Assembly (NCBI RefSeq): GCF_900099555.1
Contig: NZ_FMWM01000002.1
Coordinates: 372,001 to 436,000, forward strand
DNA length: 64,000 bases
Origin: Peptoniphilus raoultii
Lineage (GTDB): Bacteria; Bacillota; Clostridia; Tissierellales; Peptoniphilaceae
Reading direction: 5' to 3'
In this document: positions 7,701-19,841 of the stretch, piece by piece
Numbering within the stretch: position 1 is the stretch's first letter
How the letters are laid out: every line of letters starts with the position of its first letter
Position numbers and translations under genes: made by a program
Notes under the pieces: model-generated
What the model was told of the DNA's origin: nothing
The model's input: the letters and a program-made list of their open reading frames with translations, nothing else
Databases searched by the model: none

Positions 7701-8328
7701 ATGCTTTTTCTATAGAAACACTTTCTATTAAACCATTATTCGCCTTTAATACTGTATAGATATAGGAATCGTCACTGACAACTTGGTTTACTTCAACGGG
7801 AAGATGATCTCTTTCTAAAAGAGAATATACATATCCTCCCAAGGTATGAAAATCCTTATAGTTAATATTAAAGTTATATTTTTTATTTATCTTTTCTATT
7901 TCTGTAGAAGCAAAAAATTCGTCTTTTTTGCCATTTAATGGACTTTCAAGTTCTATATCCATTAAATATTTTCTTACAAAGAATAAAATTGAAATTGCAA
8001 TTGTTGCCACTAAAAGATCTATCATATTATCAGAATAGACCATCATTTTTCTTGTTATTACAAGTAAAATTAAGTGGACAATATTAGTGTCCCTATGAGC
8101 TGTCATTAAGACTAAAAATTCAACTGCAATTACAAGAATGAGAATGTGAGATAGGACTTTTTGAAATAGGATGTAGGATCTCATTTCATTTGAAACTAAA
8201 ATTTCCCAAAAATACTTAAAAATATCGGGAATGGCAATTATTACCCCAATAATTAAAAGGATTGATATAACTATTTCAAAAATTTTTACAATTTTGTATA
8301 AAAAGCTTACATATTTATTATAGTTCAT
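7699..8328 (-). CDS. PsiE-like membrane protein with CorC/HlyC-type C-terminal domain
   Basis: A 209-residue protein with four predicted membrane segments (about residues 15-33, 50-70, 82-95 and 103-117), including MTAHRDTNIVHLILLVITRKMMVY, typical of the PsiE (phosphate-starvation-inducible E) family. Residues 140-209 read as a transporter-associated CorC/HlyC-type cytoplasmic domain (HTLGGYVYSLLERDHLPVEVN). It is the last gene of the operon running from dnaA through gyrA and sigB, and its ATG overlaps the sigma-factor stop (TAATG) with GGAGG in front. Role unknown; a link to the stress sigma factor is inferred from position only. Confidence 0.7.
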   Translation of the reverse strand: MNYNKYVSFLYKIVKIFEIVISILLIIGVIIAIPDIFKYFWEILVSNEMRSYILFQKVLSHILILVIAVEFLVLMTAHRDTNIVHLILLVITRKMMVYSDNMIDLLVATIAISILFFVRKYLMDIELESPLNGKKDEFFASTEIEKINKKYNFNINYKDFHTLGGYVYSLLERDHLPVEVNQVVSDDSYIYTVLKANNGLIESVSIEKA

Positions 8329-9119
8329 TATACCTCCATTGACTTTTCTATTTCTTTCCTCATTTTTTCTAAAACTTTCTTTTCAATTCTCGAAACTGTC
8401 ATTTGTGATATATTTAATTTTTTTGCTATAACAACTTGAGTCTTTTTATTAAAATATCTATCTATTAAAATTGTCTTTTCTACTTCGTTTAAATCTTCCA
8501 TGGACTTTGTTATAAAGTCCTTAAGTTCAATTTTTTCAAAATATTCTTCCTCTTCTCCAATTAAATCTGCAAAGGATATTTCCTTATCATCATTAGAATC
8601 GTAAACAAGATCAAGGGATTGAGGAGAATAAACTTTTGAAGCCTCCATAGATTCTATAATCTCTTCTTGGCTTGCATTTAAGTAATTTGCAATTTCTTCA
8701 ATAGTTGGAGTTCTTTGATAGGTTTGGGAGAGCTTTGTTTTTGCAAGCATTATTTTTTTAGATAGCTCCTGAATTCTTCTGGGAACTCTAATAGTCCAGC
8801 CCTTGTCCCTAAAATATTTTTTTATTTCTCCAATAATTGTTGGCGTTGCAAAGGATGAAAATTCAAAACCTTTTGTGGGATCATATCTGTCAACGGCATA
8901 GATAAGACCAATTGAAGCGATTTGAAAGATGTCGTCGTAATCTATGCCCCTATTTGTATATTTTTTAGAAAGAATTTCTGCTATATAGAGGTATTCTTCA
9001 ATTAAAATATTTCTAAGATCAGGATCCCTATTTTCATAATATTCATTAAATAATTCTTTTCTCTCTTCTTTTGTAAGTTTTCTATTTAAATTACGATATT
9101 GTTGTATATTCATAAGCAT
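8328..9119 (-). CDS. SigB/SigF-type RNA polymerase sigma factor
   Basis: A 263-residue sigma-70 family protein of the SigB/SigF/SigG group. Region 2 is visible as DYDDIFQIASIGLIYAVDRYDP and FEFSSFATPTIIGEIKKYFRDKGWTIRVPRR, region 3 as LSKKIMLAKTKL..TYQRTPTIEEIANYL, and region 4 ends with the helix-turn-helix QVVIAKKLNISQMTVSRIEKKVLEKMR. The ATG at 9119 overlaps the rsbW-like stop (TGATG). With the preceding antagonist and anti-sigma genes it forms the rsbV-rsbW-sigB (or spoIIAA-AB-sigF) arrangement. No other sporulation genes are seen, so a general-stress role is more likely. Confidence 0.85.
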   Translation of the reverse strand: MLMNIQQYRNLNRKLTKEERKELFNEYYENRDPDLRNILIEEYLYIAEILSKKYTNRGIDYDDIFQIASIGLIYAVDRYDPTKGFEFSSFATPTIIGEIKKYFRDKGWTIRVPRRIQELSKKIMLAKTKLSQTYQRTPTIEEIANYLNASQEEIIESMEASKVYSPQSLDLVYDSNDDKEISFADLIGEEEEYFEKIELKDFITKSMEDLNEVEKTILIDRYFNKKTQVVIAKKLNISQMTVSRIEKKVLEKMRKEIEKSMEV

Positions 9120-9466
9120 CACAAATTTTTAACTATATGGATGCTCATTTCATTAAAATGAGTTTCATCTACAAGACACTTAATTATAGTAAGGGAAAGT
9201 CTTAGGTCATCAAAATTTTCTAAAAGATCTGAATCAATATTTGAAATCTTAATATCAATTTTGTCAGAATCTATAGAAAAATTAATGTTTATTTCCGGAG
9301 ACAGGCAAAGTCCTAAACATATATTAAGACATTCCGTTACTGCTATTTTCATATCCTCTATTTCTTCAATGTCCAGCATTAGGGTATTTAATATTGAGCC
9401 TACAACAAGCCTTACTGATGAAAAATATTTGGCATTATTTGGTATGTTATAAATTATTCTTTCCAT
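9119..9466 (-). CDS. RsbW/SpoIIAB-like anti-sigma factor with degenerate ATP site
   Basis: A 115-residue protein placed between an RsbV-like antagonist and a SigB-like sigma factor, where an anti-sigma kinase is expected. The GHKL fold is recognisable in IEDMKIAVTECLNICLGL (N box) and LRLSLTIIKCLVDET (equivalent of the GMGFxIMxxFMDDV block). However, the DxGxG motif and the glycines of the second ATP motif are absent, the N-box asparagine is displaced by one position, and the protein is about 25-30 residues shorter than usual. It may still hold the sigma factor but probably cannot phosphorylate RsbV. Family assignment rests largely on context. Confidence 0.65.
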   Translation of the reverse strand: MERIIYNIPNNAKYFSSVRLVVGSILNTLMLDIEEIEDMKIAVTECLNICLGLCLSPEININFSIDSDKIDIKISNIDSDLLENFDDLRLSLTIIKCLVDETHFNEMSIHIVKNL

Positions 9467-9781
9467 TTAATCCACCATAATTTCAAAAATCTCATCAAGT
9501 TTTGTTATTTTAAAAAGCTTTAGGATTTGTTTGCTTAAATTTTTTATGGATATTTTTTTATTGTCTTCATTAACAATTTTTAAAAGATAAATTAAAGAAC
9601 CAAGACCAGTGGAATCCATATATTCCAAATTTTTGCAATCTAAAATAATATTCAATTTATTTTCTTCATAGGCACTTTTTACTTCTTCTTTAAATTTTGG
9701 TGTGGAATAGACATCTAATTCTCCAAAAAGACTTAAAATTAATGAGTCTTCTTCTACTTTAGAATCAACTTTAAAATCCAT
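9467..9781 (-). CDS. Anti-sigma factor antagonist (RsbV/SpoIIAA-like STAS protein)
   Basis: A 104-residue single STAS domain. Family members bind and sequester an anti-sigma factor when unphosphorylated, freeing the sigma factor. The loop with the phosphorylatable serine is intact as MDSTGLGSL near residue 57, and the N-terminal strand LFGELDVYSTPKF is typical. AAGGAGG precedes the ATG. The gene begins nine bases after gyrA, so the stress module appears to be read with the gyrase genes. Its stop codon directly abuts the ATG of the rsbW-like gene. Confidence 0.88.
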   Translation of the reverse strand: MDFKVDSKVEEDSLILSLFGELDVYSTPKFKEEVKSAYEENKLNIILDCKNLEYMDSTGLGSLIYLLKIVNEDNKKISIKNLSKQILKLFKITKLDEIFEIMVD

Positions 9782-9790
9782 TTTCCCTCC

Positions 9791-12220
9791 TTAATCGCCA
9801 ATATATTTTGTTATGGCTACTATCTTTGAATCCTTAACATTCATAAGTTTAACACCTTGAGTATTTCTTCCATTTACAGAAATATCTTCAATCAATAATC
9901 TTATAATTATTCCTGAATCAGCTATAAGCATTAGATCATCAGACTTATTTACTATGCGTCCAGCTGTTACAAAACCTGTTTTATTAGTTACTTTATAAGT
10001 TATAAGTCCCTTGCCACCACGGCTTTGAGATCTATATTCTTCAAGTTCTGTCAATTTGCCATAACCATTTTCAGAAACTGTTAGTAAATATTTACCTTCA
10101 TTTGTAAGATCTGATGAAACTATTATATCATCTTTTGAAAGACTTATGGTCTTTACTCCCATAGCATTTCTGCCTGATGGTCTTATTGAATCAATAGGAA
10201 ATCTTATAGCCTTACCATTTTTCGTTACAAGCATAATTTCCTCATCACCCTTAACAATGTGAACTGAAATTAATTGGTCCTTATCTCTTAGGCTTATGCC
10301 TATAAGTCCGTTTTTTCTAATATTTTTAAATTCTTTATTAGACGTTTTCTTAATTAGTCCCTTTTCCGTAATCATTAAAAGATAAAGTTCAGGATCATAT
10401 TCTCTTGAATTAATTACTGATGTTACAAATTCTCCCTTAGAAAGATTTAAAAGATTTACAAGAGCCATGCCCTTTGAACTTCTACTTGCTTCTGGAATTT
10501 CAAAGGCCCTTAAGATATAAACTTTTCCAAGATTTGTAAAGAATAATAGCCTATCGTGAGTTGAAGTTACAAAAAGGTCATTTACAAAGTCATCTTCCTT
10601 TTGAGAAAGAGCAGTAATTCCCTTGCCTCCACGTTTTTGAGGCTTATAAGTTCCTTCAGGCATCCTCTTTATATAGCCCATATTTGTAAGAGTTATAACA
10701 ACATCTTCTTCCTTAATAACGTCTTCAAGTTCAATATCTGATGCGTCAGCTGAAATAACAGTTTTTCTTAAATCTCCATACTTATCTTTTATTTCTAAAA
10801 GTTCAGTTTTTATTAAATCCATTAAAACTGAATTATTTTCAAGAATATTTTTATATCTCTTAATGTCTTCAATTAACTTGTCATATTCACTTTGAAGTTT
10901 TTCTCTTTCAAGTCCTGTTAATCTTCTTAGTCTCATATCAAGAATTGCTTGAGACTGTTCATCTGTTAAGCCAAATTCCTTTAATAATTTTTCCTTAACT
11001 TCGCTATCATCTTTTGACCCTCTAATTATTTTTATAACCTTGTCAATATTATCAAGGGCAATGAAAAGTCCTTCAATAATATGAGCTCTTTTTTCAGCTT
11101 TGTTTAGATCATATTGAGTTCTTCTTGTGATTACTTCAACTTGGTGGTCCACATAATATCTTATAAGCTGTTTTAAATTTAAAACTTTAGGCTCACCATT
11201 AACAAGGGCAAGATTAATTATGCCAAAAGTTACTTCCATTTGAGTTTCCTTGTATAATTTATTTAAAATAACCTGAGCATTAGCATCTCTTTTTAAATCT
11301 ATTATTATTCTTATGCCTCTTTTTGTTGAAGAGTCTGTTATTTTTGTTATACCTTCAATGGTTTTTTCTTTGGTTAGTTCTGCTATTTTCATAACTAAGG
11401 CTGATTTATTTACTTGATAGGGAAGTTCTGTAATAATAATTCTATCCCTATTCTTTTTTGATTCTTCAATTTCACAGACAGCCCTAATTTTTATTTTTCC
11501 CCTGCCTGTCCTGTAGGCCTTATCAATTCCTTCCCTGCCCATAATTTGAGCTCCTGTCGGAAAATCAGGCCCCTTTATTATTTCTTCAAGTTCCTTTATA
11601 GTTACTTCATCATTGTCAATATATTTTACAACACCATCAATAATTTCATTCATATTGTGAGGTGGCATATTCGTTGCCATACCTACTGCAATACCTGATG
11701 ATCCATTTACTAAAAGATTTGGAAATCTTGCAGGCAAAACAACAGGCTCTGTTTGGTCATTATCAAAATTTGGTACAAAATCAACTGTATCCTTATTAAT
11801 ATCCCTTAGCATTTCTTCAGCCATTTTTGTCATTTTAACTTCTGTGTAACGCATGGCTGCAGCACCATCTCCGTCAATATTACCAAAGTTTCCTTGGCCA
11901 TCAACTAGTGGATAACGCATATTAAAATTTTGAGCAAGTCTAACTGTTGCATCATAAATTGAAGAGTCACCATGGGGGTGATACTTACCCATTACATCCC
12001 CAACAAGTCTTGCTGATTTTTTATAGGAGCCATTTGAAGCAAGGCCAAGTTCGCTCATACCATATAAAATTCTTCTGTGAACTGGTTTTAAACCGTCACG
12101 AACATCTGGAAGGGCCCTTGCAACAATTACAGACATTGAATAGTCAAGGTAAGATGACCTCATTTTTTTATTTATATCTACATCAAATATTCCATTTTCA
12201 AATTTTTTTGTGTCAGTCAT
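9791..12220 (-). CDS. gyrA: DNA gyrase subunit A
   Basis: An 809-residue subunit that cuts and rejoins DNA in the A2B2 gyrase. The N-terminal region has [11 protein letters not shown], the quinolone-pocket stretch [15 protein letters not shown] and the catalytic tyrosine in [10 protein letters not shown]. The GyrA box, which distinguishes it from topoisomerase IV ParC, is present as QKRGGKG near residue 545, within the C-terminal beta-pinwheel. The pocket residues Ser and Asp are the usual drug-sensitive ones. AGGAGG precedes the ATG; the gene follows gyrB by eight bases in the leftward operon from oriC. Confidence 0.97.
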   Translation of the reverse strand: MTDTKKFENGIFDVDINKKMRSSYLDYSMSVIVARALPDVRDGLKPVHRRILYGMSELGLASNGSYKKSARLVGDVMGKYHPHGDSSIYDATVRLAQNFNMRYPLVDGQGNFGNIDGDGAAAMRYTEVKMTKMAEEMLRDINKDTVDFVPNFDNDQTEPVVLPARFPNLLVNGSSGIAVGMATNMPPHNMNEIIDGVVKYIDNDEVTIKELEEIIKGPDFPTGAQIMGREGIDKAYRTGRGKIKIRAVCEIEESKKNRDRIIITELPYQVNKSALVMKIAELTKEKTIEGITKITDSSTKRGIRIIIDLKRDANAQVILNKLYKETQMEVTFGIINLALVNGEPKVLNLKQLIRYYVDHQVEVITRRTQYDLNKAEKRAHIIEGLFIALDNIDKVIKIIRGSKDDSEVKEKLLKEFGLTDEQSQAILDMRLRRLTGLEREKLQSEYDKLIEDIKRYKNILENNSVLMDLIKTELLEIKDKYGDLRKTVISADASDIELEDVIKEEDVVITLTNMGYIKRMPEGTYKPQKRGGKGITALSQKEDDFVNDLFVTSTHDRLLFFTNLGKVYILRAFEIPEASRSSKGMALVNLLNLSKGEFVTSVINSREYDPELYLLMITEKGLIKKTSNKEFKNIRKNGLIGISLRDKDQLISVHIVKGDEEIMLVTKNGKAIRFPIDSIRPSGRNAMGVKTISLSKDDIIVSSDLTNEGKYLLTVSENGYGKLTELEEYRSQSRGGKGLITYKVTNKTGFVTAGRIVNKSDDLMLIADSGIIIRLLIEDISVNGRNTQGVKLMNVKDSKIVAITKYIGD

Positions 12221-12228
12221 ACTTCCTC

Positions 12229-15225
<2,997 letters not shown>

Positions 15226-15229
<4 letters not shown>

Positions 15230-15441
15230 TGGTCACCTAATATATATTTATTTCCATTAAACTCCACACAGTCATCCTTATGGAGTTTTTTGCCCCTTTG
15301 GCATTCAATATTTCCATTGACCTTAACTTTTCCATCTTTTATAAAAATTTTTGCCTCGCCTCCGCTATTTACAGCTCCTACAAATTTTAAAAAAGAATCA
15401 AGTTTTATAAAGTCAGAATTTATTTTTACCATCTTTTCCAT
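15226..15441 (-). CDS. yaaA: S4-domain RNA-binding protein YaaA
   Basis: A 71-residue small S4-like protein. The core reads IKLDSFLKFVGAVNSGGEAKIFIKDGKVKVNGNIE with a downstream GKKLHKDD, as in YaaA of Bacillus, whose gene also sits between dnaN and recF. The family binds RNA and has been linked to ribosome assembly; the exact role here is not shown by sequence. It follows the dnaN stop directly and overlaps recF by four bases. Confidence 0.9.
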
Positions 15442-16539
15442 TTAACTTGCCAGCCTTACTGGAAGGACTAAATAAATATAGTCGTCATTTCCATCTTCAT
15501 TAATTATGCAAGGTGTTACTGAATCAAAAAAGTTTAAAAGAATTTTTTCTGTGTCCATTACCTTAATTCCATCTAATATATATTTTGAATTAAAGGCAAT
15601 TCTAAGTTCTTCTTTTGTTTGGGAACATGGAATAATCTCATGAACATTCCCTATTTCAGAATTTGAATCTATAAAAATTTCATTATCTTTAATATTTATT
15701 TCAATTAAATTTGCCTTATCTTCCTTTGCAAGAAGTGATGCCCTTTCAACTGCATTTTGAAAGTCTGATTTTATTACTTCAGCTTTAATTTTATACTTGC
15801 CCTTTAAAAGATTTTCATAGGGGAAAAAATCACCACTTATAAGGCTGGAATAAAATACTGTATCTTCTAAAAGAAAGACTATATGATTGTGAGAAAGTTT
15901 TACCTTTAAATCTTCTTTACCATCTTCTAAAATCTTTACAAGTTCATTAAAAGACCTTGCTGGAACAATTGCTGAACCTTCAAAATCAATAGATTTATAT
16001 AGTTTTTTTATAGCAAGTCTAAAACCATCAAGGGCCACAAAATTTATATAATCCTTTTTAAAGTCAAGGTAAACCCCAGTAAAAGCAATCCTTGTTTCAT
16101 CAAGAGAAACTGCAAAAGAAGTCTTTCTTATGGCTTCTTTTATTTCATTTTTTGTAAAGTTAATGGTCTTGTCTTCCTCAATTTTCGGAAGTTCTGGATA
16201 TTCATCTGCCTTTTGACAAGAAATATTAAATTCAGAACTGCCACATTTTATATTCATATTATAATTTTCTACTTTTATATATACATCATTAGCATTTAAT
16301 TTTCTAATGATGTTTCCAAATAATCTGCCATTAACAACAATTTCTCCTTCTTCTTCTACTAGAGCAGTCATCTTTGAAATAATAGAAATTTCAGTATCTG
16401 TTGCTGTTAAATTTATAAGATTATTATCGCACCTTATAAGTATACCTTCAAGTATTTGCATTGTTGTCCTTGCTGATATTGCTCTTTGTACTATAAAAAT
16501 ATGTTTAGCAAGTTCAGCTCTATTAACTTTTATTTTCAT
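15442..16539 (-). CDS. dnaN: DNA polymerase III beta subunit (sliding clamp)
   Basis: A 365-residue ring-forming clamp that tethers the replicative polymerase to DNA. It starts MKIKVNRAELAKHIFIVQRAIS and ends in a typical clamp C-terminus (YIYLVLPVRL). Internal landmarks include EEGEIVVNGRLFGNIIRKL and GVYLDFKKDYINFVALDGFRLAI. AGGAGG precedes the ATG. The 150 bp between dnaA and dnaN contain DnaA boxes, so expression may be sensitive to DnaA. Confidence 0.96.
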   Translation of the reverse strand: MKIKVNRAELAKHIFIVQRAISARTTMQILEGILIRCDNNLINLTATDTEISIISKMTALVEEEGEIVVNGRLFGNIIRKLNANDVYIKVENYNMNIKCGSSEFNISCQKADEYPELPKIEEDKTINFTKNEIKEAIRKTSFAVSLDETRIAFTGVYLDFKKDYINFVALDGFRLAIKKLYKSIDFEGSAIVPARSFNELVKILEDGKEDLKVKLSHNHIVFLLEDTVFYSSLISGDFFPYENLLKGKYKIKAEVIKSDFQNAVERASLLAKEDKANLIEINIKDNEIFIDSNSEIGNVHEIIPCSQTKEELRIAFNSKYILDGIKVMDTEKILLNFFDSVTPCIINEDGNDDYIYLVLPVRLAS

Positions 16540-16590
16540 TTTCTCTTTTCCTCCTAATAGAGTATATAAAGTAGTAATAGTAGTAGGGCC

Positions 16591-16690
16591 TGTTAATATG
16601 TTGATAAGACCCTAAAATATTTGGGATTATTATTTTATTCACCTTTAATAACTTGTGGATAAGTTTTTAATATATTAAATTTTATCCACT
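16591..16690. promoter_or_regulatory. DnaA-box cluster between dnaA and dnaN (second oriC half)
   Basis: Boxes readable on the minus strand are TTATCAACA at 16599-16607 and TTATCCACA at 16654-16662. On the plus strand TTATCCACT lies at 16682-16690, overlapping the dnaA stop. This matches the bipartite origin layout known from Bacillus, with boxes on both sides of dnaA. It probably assists origin firing and dnaN regulation. Confidence 0.75.
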
Positions 16691-18026
16691 AGGTCTTAAT
16701 TTTATTAATTAGTTCATTTATTTTAATCTTAAAAATTGGATCATCACTCATAGTCTTTTCTATTTTATCATAGGCATGAATAACAGTTGAGTGATCTCTT
16801 CCGCCAAATTCTTCGCCAATTTTTGGTAGTGATAAATCAGTAAGTTCCCTTGTAATATACATGGCAATTTGCCTAGGAAAGGCAATTTGTCTTGTTCTCT
16901 TTTTGGAATTTAAATCTTCTACTGTAATATCATATTCTTTGGACACAACTTTTTTTATAAAATTTGCATTAATAATCTTCTTTTTCTTAGCTTCAAAAAT
17001 ATCATTTAAAACAATGGCAGCATTTTCAGTATTTATTGGGCCTACAGATAGTTTTGAATAGGCTACGACTCGTGAAAGAGCACCCTCTAGCTCTCTAATG
17101 TTACTTTTTACATTTTCTGCAATATAGTTTATTACTTCATCAGAAATTTCAAAACCTTCGGCATCAGCCTTTGATCTTAAAATTGCAATTCTTGTTTCAA
17201 GGTCTGGCTGGCCAATGTCAACAACAAGACCCCAAGCAAATCTTGAAATCAGCCTTTCTTCCAAGGATTTAATTTCCTTTGGAGGTTTATCTGAAGTTAA
17301 AACTATTTGTTTATTTTGCTCATGAAGCTCATTAAAGGTGTGAAAAAATTCCTCTTGAGTTCTATCCTTATCAGCTATAAATTGGATATCATCAATCAGC
17401 AGCAGGTCAACTTTTCTATATTTATTTCTAAATTCTTCATTTTTATTAGTCTGTATTGAATATATAAGTTCGTTTGTAAACTGTTCACTGGTCACATATA
17501 ATATTTTTTTTGATAGATCCTGACTCATAATAAAATTACCAATTGCATGCATTAAGTGAGTCTTTCCAAGACCTACTCCTCCATAGATGAAAAGAGGATT
17601 TGAAAAGGCATTAGATGGATCATCATAATTTTCTGCCACGGCAAGGGATGCTGCATGGGCAAACTCATTACTCTTGCCGACTACAAAACTTTCAAAGGTA
17701 TATTTGGGATTGAGCCTTGATTCATTTGATTCACTTCTCTTAATATTTATAGCAGGTCCTTCGTCTTCATCTTCCGAAATTATGGTGATATCAAAATCAT
17801 AGCCTGAAACGTCAAAAAGTGATTTTTTAATAAGATCTAAATGTCTTTTGTTGTTGGCTAAATAATCCCTAATAAACTTTGAAGGGACGCTAATTATAAT
17901 TTTCTTCTCTTCATAGTCAATAGATTTAGGTATCATTCTTGAAAACCAAGTATTATATGTAACAGATGACATGGATTTTTTTTCTAATTCTTTTAAAAAT
18001 AAATTCCAAATTGTAGAAATTTCCAT
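16689..18026 (-). CDS. dnaA: Chromosomal replication initiator DnaA
   Basis: A 445-residue AAA+ ATPase that binds DnaA boxes and melts oriC. Domain I begins MEISTIWNLFLKELEKK. Domain III has Walker A GGVGLGKTHLM, Walker B LLLIDDIQF and the arginine-finger region ERLISRFAWG. Domain IV ends with the box-reading helix GGRDHSTVIHAYDKI. The ATG at 18026 is preceded by AGGAGG at good spacing; an in-frame ATG 21 bases upstream lies before that ribosome site and is unlikely. It is the first gene of the leftward origin-proximal operon. Confidence 0.97.
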   Translation of the reverse strand: MEISTIWNLFLKELEKKSMSSVTYNTWFSRMIPKSIDYEEKKIIISVPSKFIRDYLANNKRHLDLIKKSLFDVSGYDFDITIISEDEDEGPAINIKRSESNESRLNPKYTFESFVVGKSNEFAHAASLAVAENYDDPSNAFSNPLFIYGGVGLGKTHLMHAIGNFIMSQDLSKKILYVTSEQFTNELIYSIQTNKNEEFRNKYRKVDLLLIDDIQFIADKDRTQEEFFHTFNELHEQNKQIVLTSDKPPKEIKSLEERLISRFAWGLVVDIGQPDLETRIAILRSKADAEGFEISDEVINYIAENVKSNIRELEGALSRVVAYSKLSVGPINTENAAIVLNDIFEAKKKKIINANFIKKVVSKEYDITVEDLNSKKRTRQIAFPRQIAMYITRELTDLSLPKIGEEFGGRDHSTVIHAYDKIEKTMSDDPIFKIKINELINKIKT

Positions 18027-18349
18027 ATCCTTGCCTCCTATTAACATTTTTTGATTTGTGGGTAAAATTTATTTATAACTTTAACCACAAATGTAGATAA
18101 TTTGTTTAAATTATTAACATTTTATGGAAAAAATTTATGTATGGAGAGTAAAAATAAGTAAATTTAAGTAAAAAAACTAATAAAAATAAAGTTGTTAACA
18201 AGTTATAAACAAATTGTTAATAACTTTATTTATCAACAATTTATAAGTTTTAAACAGCATATAAATTTTATCCACATATATTTTAACAAAAAAACCATAA
18301 CTTATCAACAGGTTTAGTTCATATCTAGCATATTTAAAGGTCTATTTTC
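18027..18349. other. oriC: Chromosomal replication origin oriC
   Basis: A very AT-rich gap between divergent dnaA and rpmH, the standard origin position in low-GC Gram-positives. Perfect or near-perfect DnaA boxes are TTATCAACA at 18230-18238, TTATCCACA at 18268-18276 and TTATCAACA at 18302-18310. TTAACCACA at 18081-18089 and the reversed TTACCCACA at 18057-18065 are weaker matches near dnaA. A-rich runs at 18115-18190 are the best candidate unwinding element. Gene strand changes here, with genes pointing away on both sides. Confidence 0.88.
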
Positions 18350-18378
18350 TTGACAAATTGGGGATTTATAAATATAAT
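18350..18378 (+). promoter_or_regulatory. Consensus promoter of rpmH
   Basis: TTGACA at 18350-18355, exactly 17 bases, then TATAAT at 18373-18378. Both hexamers match the housekeeping sigma consensus perfectly, as expected for a ribosomal-protein operon. Confidence 0.92.
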
Positions 18379-18403
18379 TTTAAGGATAGAAAGAGGTGAG
18401 ATT

Positions 18404-18538
18404 ATGAAGAGAACTTTTCAACCAAAAAACAAACAAAGAAAAAGAGAACATGGATTCCGTGCAAGAATGAGAACAAGAGCTGGAAGAAATGTAATTAAAG
18501 CTAGAAGAAGTAAAGGCAGAAAGAGACTATCAGCTTAA
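18404..18538 (+). CDS. rpmH: 50S ribosomal protein L34
   Basis: A 44-residue basic ribosomal protein starting [22 protein letters not shown]. The ATG at 18404 has AGAGGTGAG upstream. In-frame upstream sequence lies over the promoter and cannot be coding. It is first in the rpmH-rnpA-yidD-yidC-jag operon leading away from oriC. Confidence 0.97.
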   Translation: MKRTFQPKNKQRKREHGFRARMRTRAGRNVIKARRSKGRKRLSA

Positions 18539-18543
18539 GTAAA

Positions 18544-18882
18544 ATGGATAAGAATTCGTTATTAAAAAAAGACAGTGATTATCAAAGGATTTATAGGGCC
18601 AAAAAAATTTCTTCTTCAAAACTCCTTACACTTTTCACTAAAAAAAATTCTTTAAAGCAAAAGAGGTTTGGTATAACCACTACAAAAAAAGTTGGAAATG
18701 CTGTTAAGAGAAATTTTTTGAGAAGAAGGATGAAAGCTCTTTTAAGGGAAAATTATGATCTTATAGCAAATGCTTATGATTATGTTTTTGTTCTAAAAAA
18801 GGAAGCTGCGTCTGCAAGTTTTGAGGACCTAAAAAAATCTTTTTTTTACGTTTTAAAAAGGCAAAATAAGGTGGTTAAATGA
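18544..18882 (+). CDS. rnpA: Ribonuclease P protein component
   Basis: A 112-residue basic protein that helps the catalytic RNA mature tRNA 5' ends. It starts with [16 protein letters not shown] and contains the RNP motif [23 protein letters not shown]. It begins five bases after rpmH, a conserved arrangement. The RNA subunit gene is not in this window. No strong Shine-Dalgarno is seen, so translation may be coupled to rpmH. Confidence 0.95.
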   Translation: MDKNSLLKKDSDYQRIYRAKKISSSKLLTLFTKKNSLKQKRFGITTTKKVGNAVKRNFLRRRMKALLRENYDLIANAYDYVFVLKKEAASASFEDLKKSFFYVLKRQNKVVK

Positions 18883-19094
18883 GTAAAATTTGCATACTTT
18901 TAATTATATTTTATCAAAAATTTATTTCTAAATATATATTAGTGGGCAGTCACTGCAGATTTACACCAACTTGTTCCCAATATGCTTACGAGGCCTATAA
19001 AAAATATGGCTTCTTTAAGGGAACTTACCTAACTATTTTGAGAATTTTAAGATGTAATCCATTTCACAAGGGCGGTTACGATCCTCTTATCTAA
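18879..19094 (+). CDS. yidD: Membrane protein insertion efficiency factor YidD
   Basis: A 71-residue protein with an N-terminal hydrophobic or amphipathic helix, the cysteine-containing [21 protein letters not shown], and the ending [13 protein letters not shown]. All are hallmarks of YidD, which assists YidC-dependent membrane insertion. The ATG overlaps the rnpA stop (ATGA). Confidence 0.95.
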   Translation: MSKICILLIIFYQKFISKYILVGSHCRFTPTCSQYAYEAYKKYGFFKGTYLTILRILRCNPFHKGGYDPLI

Positions 19095-19109
19095 AAATTT
19101 GGAGGTAAA

Positions 19110-19841
19110 ATGACAAAACCAATAAGTATCGTTTTGGGTATGTTTATCAGAATGGTTTATAATGGCCTTGTAAATATTATGGCTGAACCTGATAGTATTT
19201 CTTTTTATGCCCTATCTATTATTATTACAACTTTAATTTTAAAGTTATTAATTCTTCCAATTACTTTTTCTCAAATGAAAAATCAAAAGAAGATGGCAGA
19301 GCTTCAACCTGAACTTCAAAAGCTCCAAAAGAAATACAAAAACGACCCACAAACTCTTGCGATGAAACAGCAAAAACTTTATAAAGACGCAAATTATAAT
19401 GTCTTAAGTGGATGTCTTCCTTTAATAGTACAATTATTTGTACTAATAGGGTTTTACAGATGTTTTTACGAACCGGTTAAATTTATTTTTACAGAGCCGG
19501 GATTTTATAATTCTATAAACAAGAACTTTTTCTATATTGAAAGTTTGGATCAAATTGACAAGACTATGATTCTTCCCCTACTTGCAGCAGCAACGACATT
19601 TTTGACTTCTTATTTAACGACAAAAACTACAAGTCAAGGACCAGGACAAGATCAAGCAAAGTCCATGATGAATACTATGATGTATATGATGCCTATTATG
19701 ATTTTCTTTATGGGTAGATCGCTACATTCAGAACTTATTTTATATTGGACAGTTTCAAATATCTTTGCAATTTTCCAACAATTATTTGTTAATAGAAGTA
19801 TAAGACAGTCAGCGGAGGAGTCAGATGAAATACGTAATTAA
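19110..19841 (+). CDS. yidC: Membrane protein insertase YidC/Oxa1
   Basis: A 243-residue membrane insertase with five hydrophobic segments: one at the extreme N-terminus, then about residues 30-50, 105-125, 150-170 and 195-225. The conserved first-helix region ends with LKLLILPITFSQMKNQKKMAELQPELQKLQKKYKND, followed by GCLPLIVQLFVLIGFYRCFY. There is no obvious lipobox, as in many short clostridial homologues. GGAGG precedes the ATG. Its 3' end overlaps jag by 17 bases. Confidence 0.94.
   Translation: MTKPISIVLGMFIRMVYNGLVNIMAEPDSISFYALSIIITTLILKLLILPITFSQMKNQKKMAELQPELQKLQKKYKNDPQTLAMKQQKLYKDANYNVLSGCLPLIVQLFVLIGFYRCFYEPVKFIFTEPGFYNSINKNFFYIESLDQIDKTMILPLLAAATTFLTSYLTTKTTSQGPGQDQAKSMMNTMMYMMPIMIFFMGRSLHSELILYWTVSNIFAIFQQLFVNRSIRQSAEESDEIRN

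Noticed and set aside
8328-9781. spoIIAA-spoIIAB-sigF sporulation operon
   Set aside because: The order fits, but no other sporulation genes appear in the window and the anti-sigma protein is degenerate; SigB-like stress control is the more cautious call.
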